From Palsa-872 sp036844615 (lineage in GTDB: Bacteria > Chloroflexota > Dormibacteria > Dormibacterales > Dormibacteraceae): a stretch of DNA of 64,000 nucleotides. The notes beneath the pieces were generated by a model. It was not told the DNA's origin and searched no databases. It saw nothing but the letters and a program-made list of their open reading frames with translations. Where the stretch lies: positions 11,929 through 75,928 of the forward strand of contig DAIUFK010000005.1 in NCBI GenBank assembly GCA_036844615.1, in the 5' to 3' direction. Shown one piece after another: positions 58,659 through 64,000 of this stretch. A program made the translations under genes and the position numbers. The stretch's first letter is position 1, and the number at the start of each line of letters is the position of its first letter.

Positions 58659-59530
58659 ACCCGGTCTCGCACAGTTACGCCGAAGAGTCCCTGCGGCCGG
58701 AAGAGCAGGACGGCGACGAGGATGACGAAGAAGACGAAGTTCGCCCACACCGGCGAGATCACGACCGCAGTGATGTCCTCGGTCACCAGCATCACCAGCG
58801 CGGCGATGATGGCGCCGCGCAGGCTCCCGAGCCCACCCAGGACGATGATCGTCAGCAGCCTCGAGATCAGGTCGTAGTGGCTGCCGGGGTTGAAGGTGTT
58901 GGTGATCCCGAACACCACGCCGCCCGCGGCCGCCGTCGCCGTGCCGATGCCGAAGGCGATCGCCGAAACCCTGTCGACGTCGATGCCCACGAGCTGGGCA
59001 GCGGTCCGGTTGAGCATCGTCGCCCGGATGGCGCCACCGAACGTGGTCCTGTACAGCATGAGGAAGATCGCGGCAAGGATCGCGATGCAGAGCAGGAATC
59101 CGTAGATATAGACGTACGTGATTCGGAAGCTGCCGATCGGAAAGCTCGCGTTCTCATACCAGGCGCGGAGCTGCACGTAGTTCGAGGTGAAGAAGTACGC
59201 GAGCAAGCCCTCGATGCCGAGAGCCAGCGCGTAGGTGACAAGCACTGATAGCGCCTCTCGGTCCGTCTTCAGAGGGCGGACGAAGACGATCTGCATGATC
59301 ACGCCAAGAACGAACATGACAGGCATCGTCACGACGAGGCTCAGGAAGGGATCGACGTTCAGGTTGTGCCAGAGCGCGAAGCTGAGATAGGCGCCGAGGA
59401 TCACGAGCGCGCCGTGGCCGACGTTGATGATGCGCATGACGCCGAAGATCAAGGTCAGGCCGGAGGCCATTAGCGCGTAGACGCCGCCGGTCAGCACGCC
59501 GAGCACTGCAGCTTCCAGGACGAGCGTCAT
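58655..59530 (-). CDS. livH: Branched-chain-type ABC importer permease LivH (system 2)
   Basis: 291 residues with about eight helices. GGVYALMASGLTLIFGVMRI and INVGHGALVILGAYLSF near 36-52 are the LivH start, TTFGGAIRATMLNRTAAQLV near 168-187 the cytoplasmic loop, and IIVLGGLGSLRGAIIAALVM near 223-242 the conserved end part. 59 nt after livK. Confidence 0.92.
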   Translation of the reverse strand: MTLVLEAAVLGVLTGGVYALMASGLTLIFGVMRIINVGHGALVILGAYLSFALWHNLNVDPFLSLVVTMPVMFVLGVIMQIVFVRPLKTDREALSVLVTYALALGIEGLLAYFFTSNYVQLRAWYENASFPIGSFRITYVYIYGFLLCIAILAAIFLMLYRTTFGGAIRATMLNRTAAQLVGIDVDRVSAIAFGIGTATAAAGGVVFGITNTFNPGSHYDLISRLLTIIVLGGLGSLRGAIIAALVMLVTEDITAVVISPVWANFVFFVILVAVLLFRPQGLFGVTVRDRV

Positions 59531-59589
59531 CTGGAGGGATCCGCGGTGATGTGGGGACGGCGGCGGCTGCTCACCGCCCCCATTTCACG

Positions 59590-60804
59590 CTACTGCCAAT
59601 CGTGCTTGGGATATTCCGGTTGCGCGGCGGCGACAGTCGCCGGGTAGACGAAGACCGCGCTCCCGCTCTGCCACTGCTCAACGAAGACGCCGGCGCCGCC
59701 GGTCGGCTTGCCGACCGCATCGAAGCCGAATGTGCCCTGCAGCGTCTGGTATGTGCCGGTGTGGAGGGTGTCGATCAACTTCTGGTTGTCGATGCTGCCT
59801 GCCTTGGTCGCCGCCTGGTCGACGACCTGCCCGACGCTGTAAGCCTCCGCGGCGTCGGCACTGATGTCCGCGGCAGTGCCGCCGTACTTGGCGATGAACT
59901 CGCTGACGAAGATCGGGCTTCCATTGGCCGTCGAGCCTGCCGTCCAACCTGCAGGAACCATGATCCCCTCGGTGTTGGCGCCAAGACCGTCGGAGTAGGT
60001 CTTGCCCTGGTCGGGGCCTGCGGTCTCGATGAGCGTCTTGGGGTTGTAATGCTGCTGGATGAAGGTCTTGGCGAACGCGATCGAGTCAGGCACCTGCGTG
60101 CCGAGGATGACTGCATCGGCATTTGAGCTGGCGACATGCAGGGCGAGAGGGGTGAAGTCGGTGGTCTCCGCCGGGTACACCTTGTAATAAACCGTTTTGA
60201 CGCCAGCCGCCTCGAGGAGGCCTTTGGCCTTGTCAATCTGTGGCTGGGTGAAGGGGTCGTCCTCGGTCGCGTATGCGGCGGTGGCCGGGCGCTGGTCGGC
60301 GGGCAGCGACAACACCCATTGCGTGTAGCTGACGAGGTTGTCCTCGATCGCCGCCGGCTGGACGAAGAAGAGGTTCTTGTGGCCTGCCAGGAAGACCTTG
60401 GGGCCTCCGCCCGCAGGCTCGGGGAACGCATAGCCGAGGCGATCGACCACTGCCGACGCCGGGATGGTCAGCAGGCTCGAGTAGGGACCGAAGACCAGGG
60501 CAACCTTGTCGGAGGAGATCAGCGTCTGGTAATTAGTCACCACCTGGGTCGTGCTGCTGGCGTCGTCCTTGTAGCTCATCGTGACCTTGTGGCCGAGAAG
60601 GCCGCCTTTTGCGTTGATGTCCTGGGCCCACAGGTCATAGCCCTGGACCAGCGCCTTGCCGTCGCCCGAGAAGTCGCCGGTGAGTGAGACGGAGACGCCG
60701 ATCGTGATCGGAGTCCCCGGCGAGGGAGCGGCCGTGCCACTGCTGCCGCACGAGATCATGGTCAGGCCGAGGCCCGCCACAGATGCGATCAAGGCCCTTC
60801 GCAT
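59590..60804 (-). CDS. livK: Branched-chain-type ABC importer substrate-binding lipoprotein LivK (system 2)
   Basis: 404 residues. Signal peptide MRRALIASVAGLGLTMISCG with the lipobox Cys at 19, then a type I binding-protein fold: TIGVSVSLTGDFSGDGKALV, INAKGGLLGHKVTMSYKDDA and LVFGPYSSLLTIPASAVVDR. The pocket differs from LivK of system 1 throughout, so the ligands differ. ATG 60804 has GGAGGAG six bases ahead. Promoter TTGACA-N17-TAAGAT and a LacI-type operator are placed directly upstream. Starts the operon livKHMGF-oxidoreductase-hydrolase. Confidence 0.9.
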   Translation of the reverse strand: MRRALIASVAGLGLTMISCGSSGTAAPSPGTPITIGVSVSLTGDFSGDGKALVQGYDLWAQDINAKGGLLGHKVTMSYKDDASSTTQVVTNYQTLISSDKVALVFGPYSSLLTIPASAVVDRLGYAFPEPAGGGPKVFLAGHKNLFFVQPAAIEDNLVSYTQWVLSLPADQRPATAAYATEDDPFTQPQIDKAKGLLEAAGVKTVYYKVYPAETTDFTPLALHVASSNADAVILGTQVPDSIAFAKTFIQQHYNPKTLIETAGPDQGKTYSDGLGANTEGIMVPAGWTAGSTANGSPIFVSEFIAKYGGTAADISADAAEAYSVGQVVDQAATKAGSIDNQKLIDTLHTGTYQTLQGTFGFDAVGKPTGGAGVFVEQWQSGSAVFVYPATVAAAQPEYPKHDWQ

Positions 60805-60852
60805 GTTCGCTCCTCCCATCCGCGTCCCGTCTCTTTTGCAGCGCCAACCAGC

Positions 60853-60881
60853 TTGCGCTGAACAAACGATTGCCTTATCTT
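60853..60881 (+). promoter_or_regulatory. Likely promoter of the LacI-type regulator gene
   Basis: TTGCGC at 60853-60858 and TATCTT at 60876-60881 are separated by 17 bases on the plus strand. The LacI-type operator caaacgattg (60863-60872) lies between them, so the regulator would repress itself. Confidence 0.5.
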
Positions 60882-60905
60882 ATGCACCCGAAAAACGAAT
60901 GTCAA
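60863..60905 (-). promoter_or_regulatory. livK (system 2) promoter with LacI-type operator
   Basis: On the minus strand TTGACA (60905-60900), a 17-base spacer and TAAGAT (60882-60877) form a near-consensus promoter. Four bases after the -10 box is caatcgtttg (60872-60863), a LacI-type half-symmetric operator that differs from the one at 62162-62171 in a single base. A repressor there would block the start of transcription. Confidence 0.75.
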
Positions 60906-60921
60906 TGCGACGATTCTGGCG

Positions 60922-61974
60922 ATGCCGGTAACCCTCAAGGAGCTCGCCGCGCGGGCCAAGGTCCATCCTTCCACGGTCTCCCGCGTCGCCAACAACGATC
61001 CCAAGCTCAGGATCGCACCGGCGACCCGCTCTCGCATCGAAGAGCTGCTGAAGGAAACCGAGTACCAGCCGAATGCTGTCGCCAGGGGTCTGAAGCTGCG
61101 GCAGACGCGCGTCCTCGCCGTCGTCATTCCCGACATCACCAACCCACTTTTCGCTTCGATGTTTCGAGGTGTCGAGGATGGCGCCACGCCGCGCGGATAC
61201 CAGGTGCTGCTGTGCAACACGGACGGCAATCCGGAGCGCGAACGATCTCATCTGCAAAGCCTCGCCGCCCGCCGGGTCGACGGCGTGATCCTGGCGAGCA
61301 CCTTCCTGAAGGATCCAACTGTGCGATGGCTTCGCCACCAGCTCACCCCATATGTCCTGGTCAACCGGTTCAGCGACGAGGACCTCGATCCATTTGTAGG
61401 CTCCGACGACCTCAAAGGAGCGACGCTCGCCACGGAGCACCTGATCGGCCTCGGCCATGTTCGGATCGGCCACCTCGCAGGCCAATCGACAATCAGCACT
61501 GGCGTGCTGCGGCGGAGGGGTTACGAGGCTGCCCATGCCAGTGCCGGCCTGGCCGCCGATCCCGCGCTCGTGGTCGAATCTGGCTTTGTGGAGGATGGAG
61601 GGGCTGAAGCCATGGAGCGCCTCCTTGCTTTGAAGGACCCGCCGACCGCGATCTTCGCGGTCACCGACATGACAGCGATCGGCGCTTATGGCGTGGCAAG
61701 GCGAAGGGGCTTGCGCATCCCCCAGGACATAGCGATCGTCGGCTACAACGACATCCCGCTAGCCAGCCGGCTGATCCCCGGCCTCACGACAGTGCATGTG
61801 CCGATCCACGAGTTCGGCAGCGTGGCGGCGAGCATGCTGCTGGAGCAGATCGAGCTGGGCGAGCTCACGCCGAAGCGGGTGGTGTTCGAGCCTGAGCTCA
61901 TCGTCAGGGGGTCGACGAGAGCGGATGCGGATGAGCCAAGCGCCAGGGGAGCTGCGAAAGGCCCGCTTGAATAG
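60922..61974 (+). CDS. LacI-family transcriptional regulator
   Basis: 350 residues. HTH at 1-55: VTLKELAARAKVHPSTVSRV near 3-22, then YQPNAVARGLK with the hinge helix near 48-58. The ligand domain follows: VVIPDITNPLFASMFRGVED near 67-86, DGVILAS, HVRIGHLAG, AIFAVTDMTAIGAYGVARRR near 240-259 and IVGYNDIPLASRLIPGLTTV near 272-291. It presumably senses the imported compound or a breakdown product. LacI members usually sense sugars, so control of an amino-acid-type importer is unusual. Divergent from livK. Confidence 0.92.
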   Translation: MPVTLKELAARAKVHPSTVSRVANNDPKLRIAPATRSRIEELLKETEYQPNAVARGLKLRQTRVLAVVIPDITNPLFASMFRGVEDGATPRGYQVLLCNTDGNPERERSHLQSLAARRVDGVILASTFLKDPTVRWLRHQLTPYVLVNRFSDEDLDPFVGSDDLKGATLATEHLIGLGHVRIGHLAGQSTISTGVLRRRGYEAAHASAGLAADPALVVESGFVEDGGAEAMERLLALKDPPTAIFAVTDMTAIGAYGVARRRGLRIPQDIAIVGYNDIPLASRLIPGLTTVHVPIHEFGSVAASMLLEQIELGELTPKRVVFEPELIVRGSTRADADEPSARGAAKGPLE

Positions 61975-61999
61975 GGCGCTCGTTGCCGGCTGGCGCCCC

Positions 62000-62122
62000 G
62001 CTCCCCAACCCTNNNNNNNNNNNNNNNNNNNNNNNNNNNNNNNNNNNNNNNNNNNNNNNNNNNNNNNNNNNNNNNNNNNNNNNNNNNNNNNNNNNNNNNN
62101 NNNNNNNNNNNNAGAGGGAGGA
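62000..62122. repeat. G-rich hairpin repeat, copy G, split by the assembly gap
   Basis: Left of the gap the sequence ends ctccccaaccct; right of it starts agagggagg. Copy F at 39301-39339 reads cacccctaaccct-ctcccctgaaggggag-agggagg, so the two sides are the two arms of the same hairpin. The true missing piece is probably only about 15-25 bases. Confidence 0.6.
62013..62112. other. Assembly gap of 100 N
   Basis: A fixed-length scaffold gap between the LacI-type gene and the next promoter. Its position inside a hairpin repeat explains why the assembly stopped here. Confidence 0.95.
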
Positions 62123-62128
62123 CTGGCG

Positions 62129-62172
62129 TTGACAGTGACGAATTAGCGCTGGTATCTTAGGCAAACGTTTGC
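62129..62172 (+). promoter_or_regulatory. Promoter and LacI-type operator of the dehydrogenase/M24 operon
   Basis: TTGACA (62129-62134), an 18-base spacer and TATCTT (62153-62158) are followed within two bases by the perfect 12-bp palindrome gcaaacgtttgc (62161-62172). The layout is the same as at the livK promoter of system 2, with the core caaacgtttg against caaacgattg there. This ties the two operons to one regulator. Confidence 0.8.
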
Positions 62173-62210
62173 TCTAGCTTTGACGTAGTCGGGGGAGGCG
62201 CAGTCCGAAC

Positions 62211-63173
62211 ATGAAGCCCGCGAAGCTCCGCATTGGCTGGATCGGGACCGGCAGGATGGGCTACGCCCTTGTCACAAGGCTCTTGGAGCGGGGCGTTGAC
62301 GTCGCCGTCTACAACCGCACGAGAGCTAAGGCAGCGCCGCTTGTCAAGCTCGGCGCCCAGCTCGTGGACAGGCCTGCCGACCTGGCTGACCGCGACATCG
62401 TCATCACCTCGGTCGCCGGTTCGCAGGATTTCGCGGATGTGACCACCGGACCCGACGGGGTCCTTGCCAATGGCGGCCACGGTCCAAAGGTGGTCATCGA
62501 TTCGTCGACAGTGTCGATGGCGGTCTCGGAGGCGGTTCGCGCGAAGGCGCTGGAGATCGGCACCGCTCTCCTCGCCGCACCGGTCAGCGGCAATCCGAAG
62601 GTCGCGAAAGCAGGACGCCTCAGCGTCGCGGTCTCGGGTCCGCGCGAAGCTTTCGAGCTGTCCCTCCCCTACCTGAAGATGCTTGGGTCCACAGTCAGCT
62701 ATGTCGGTGAAGGCGAGCGTGCGCGGCTCGTCAAGATCTGTCACAACCTCGTCCTCGGCGTAGTCACCCAGATAATGGCGGAGACCACAGTGCTCGCCGA
62801 GCGCGGCGGGGTATCCCGCGCCGACTACCTGGAGTTTCTCAACGGGAGCGTGATGGGATCGACCTTCACCCGCTACAAGACGCCGGCGTTCGTGAATCTC
62901 GATTTCACCCCCACCTTCACGGGCAGGCTGCTGCGTAAGGACTTCGAGCTCGGGCTCGACGCAGCACGCCAGCTCAACGTGCCGATGCCGGTGGCGGCAC
63001 TCGTCCACCAGATCGTCACGAACATGATCGGATTCGAGCTTGGCGACGCGGATTTCGCAGCCCTTCTACAGATGGAGGCCTGGGGCGCCAACCTCAAGCT
63101 CACACCCGAGAACCGCAAGGTCTCAGACGGCCTTGGCGCTGAAGCCGAACAAATTGCCCAAGAAAATGACTAA
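62211..63173 (+). CDS. 3-hydroxyisobutyrate dehydrogenase-like NAD(P) oxidoreductase
   Basis: 320 residues of the beta-hydroxyacid dehydrogenase family. The cofactor motif is IGWIGTGRMGYALVTRLLER at 8-27 (GxGxMG), then AAPVSGNPKVAKAGRLSVAV near 121-140 (substrate motif) and ARLVKICHNLVLGVV near 172-186 with the catalytic lysine. LRKDFELGLDAARQL near 240-254 is the conserved KD-L-A segment. Members oxidise 3-hydroxyisobutyrate, tartronate semialdehyde and similar 3-hydroxy acids. Placed under the LacI-type operator and overlapping the M24 peptidase gene by eight bases. Confidence 0.9.
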   Translation: MKPAKLRIGWIGTGRMGYALVTRLLERGVDVAVYNRTRAKAAPLVKLGAQLVDRPADLADRDIVITSVAGSQDFADVTTGPDGVLANGGHGPKVVIDSSTVSMAVSEAVRAKALEIGTALLAAPVSGNPKVAKAGRLSVAVSGPREAFELSLPYLKMLGSTVSYVGEGERARLVKICHNLVLGVVTQIMAETTVLAERGGVSRADYLEFLNGSVMGSTFTRYKTPAFVNLDFTPTFTGRLLRKDFELGLDAARQLNVPMPVAALVHQIVTNMIGFELGDADFAALLQMEAWGANLKLTPENRKVSDGLGAEAEQIAQEND

Positions 63174-64000
63174 GGGTGAGTTCCCCGTCGCCTCGCTCCC
63201 CGCACCCGGGCGCATGCACGTCGACTGGGAGGAACGAGTCGATTTCCGCCGCCTTCACGAGTACAGGCTTAAGCGCACCCGCGAAGCCATAGCGAATGCG
63301 GGCCTCGGCGCAGTCCTTGTTTTCGACATGAACAACATCCGCTACATCACGAGCACGCACATCGGCGAGTGGGCGCGCGACAAGGTCGCGCGTTTCGCAA
63401 TGCTGACGCCGACAGGCGAGCCCATCCTTTGGGACTTCGGTTCAGCCGCCAAGGTCCACAGGCTTCACGCGCCATGGCTGCGTCCGGAAAATTCGCGCGC
63501 CGGAATGACTGGACTGCGAGGTTCGGTGGCGCCTGAGGCCGGCCTTTCCGATGACCTTGCCCGCATCGTCCACGACATCATGCGCGAACAGGGCGTCGCC
63601 GGCGAGCCGCTGGGCGTCGACATCGCGGAGCTGCCCATGATCTTCGCGCTGCAGAAATGCGGCCTCAAGGTGGTTGACGGCCAGCAGGCGATGCTCGACG
63701 CGCGCCAGATCAAGTCGAAGGACGAGATCACGCTGCTTAGCATGGCCGCGGCAATGGTGGACGGCGTGTACCAGACGATCTTTGAGGCGCTCAAGCCGGG
63801 GATCCGCGAGAACGAGCTTGTCGCGATTGCAAATAAGCAGCTCTACGACATGGGCTCGGACGACGTCGAAGCCATCAACGCGGTGTCGGGAGAGCGCGGC
63901 TATCCGCACCCCCACGTTTTTTCTGACCGCCTGATCCGTCCTGGGGACCAGGCCTTCTTCGACATCATCCAGTCGTTCAACGGATACCGCACCTGCTACT
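63166..64000 (+). CDS. M24-family metallopeptidase (creatinase/Xaa-Pro dipeptidase-like), N-terminal part
   Basis: 278 residues visible; the gene runs off the right edge. Residues 20-165 form the creatinase N-terminal domain (EYRLKRTREAIANAGLGAVL, NNIRYITSTHIGEWARDKVA). The start of the pita-bread domain is present: KSKDEITLLSMAAAMVDGVY near 183-202, SGERGYPHPHVFSDR near 241-255 and PGDQAFFDIIQSFNGYRTCY near 259-278, whose Asp would be the first metal ligand. The fold covers Xaa-Pro dipeptidases, creatinase and the lyase DddP, so C-N and C-S cleavage are both possible. Coupled to the dehydrogenase gene. Confidence 0.85.
   Translation, partial: MTKGEFPVASLPAPGRMHVDWEERVDFRRLHEYRLKRTREAIANAGLGAVLVFDMNNIRYITSTHIGEWARDKVARFAMLTPTGEPILWDFGSAAKVHRLHAPWLRPENSRAGMTGLRGSVAPEAGLSDDLARIVHDIMREQGVAGEPLGVDIAELPMIFALQKCGLKVVDGQQAMLDARQIKSKDEITLLSMAAAMVDGVYQTIFEALKPGIRENELVAIANKQLYDMGSDDVEAINAVSGERGYPHPHVFSDRLIRPGDQAFFDIIQSFNGYRTCY

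Noticed and set aside
61796..62164. Frames through the second N-run on both strands
   Set aside because: They depend on unknown bases, have no family features and lie over the LacI C-terminus and the promoter region.
63166..64000. Naming the M24 protein DddP or creatinase
   Set aside because: The catalytic half is outside the window; the visible part fits several M24 groups equally.
1..64000. CRISPR arrays, insertion sequences, integrases, phage genes, rRNA or tRNA genes
   Set aside because: None was seen when reading both strands; the only repeats are the hairpin families and the contig overlap.

Overview
The window is high-GC (roughly two thirds G+C by eye) and looks like a scaffold from a soil bacterium of the Terrabacteria side: an LLM-class F420-type oxidoreductase, a PNPOx/F420-type flavin protein, DUF6510, DUF1206, Tad-type pseudopilins, a long plant-like ketol-acid reductoisomerase and many small hairpin repeats between genes. 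Dormibacterota, Chloroflexota or Actinomycetota would all fit; no rRNA or tRNA was seen that would decide. Two runs of exactly 100 N (14997-15096 and 62013-62112) show that it is a scaffolded draft assembly. One of these gaps is false: the same 55 bases lie on both sides of it. The other lies in a hairpin repeat.

Layout. 1-1340: start of a Rieske oxygenase, then remains of an amino acid permease and an agmatinase-type hydrolase, both lacking their middles, the permease ends in opposite orientations. 1337-13875: DinB-like protein, F420-type oxidoreductase, HD-GYP membrane protein, sulfite-oxidase-like operon with its flavin reductase, D,D-carboxypeptidase, phosphate transporter with its PhoU-like partner, ring-cleaving dioxygenase, a membrane protein fused to a helix-turn-helix end, a YwaF-like protein and an ion-channel-like protein. 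13889-19743: lipid cassette (phospholipase D, DUF1206, diacylglycerol kinase, three PAP2 phosphatases). 19750-26508: LapA-like protein and amino acid biosynthesis (prephenate dehydratase, ketol-acid reductoisomerase, TPP enzyme, 2-isopropylmalate synthase with a leucine leader peptide and terminator, Lrp-type domain). 26574-31683: small enzymes and one transporter. 31788-34461: three Tad-type pseudopilin genes. 34531-41037: DMT exporter and a cluster for (D-)amino acid breakdown. 41040-43887: cation transport and a nuclease/phosphatase-fold enzyme.

43936-52929: an acyl-CoA ligase and a ketopantoate-reductase-like enzyme converge on a complete branched-chain-type ABC importer operon (livKHMGF) that ends in a fumarylacetoacetase-family gene. 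A divergent GntR/FCD regulator and two overlapping perfect palindromes lie at its promoter. 53552-64000: a second complete Liv-type importer operon, extended by an FAD oxidoreductase and an alpha/beta hydrolase. A LacI-type regulator is divergent from it, and a hydroxyisobutyrate-dehydrogenase-like gene plus an M24 peptidase (cut by the window edge) follow. Near-identical LacI-type operators sit just after -10 boxes at both promoters, so this is a compact, self-regulated uptake-and-breakdown system for an unknown small substrate. It is the best candidate here for an undescribed pathway.

No gene-free stretch exceeds about 300 bases if the broken genes at 392-1340 are counted. No CRISPR array, insertion sequence, integrase or phage gene was seen. 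The sequence was read by eye only: family names rest on motifs and resemblance, not on database searches.
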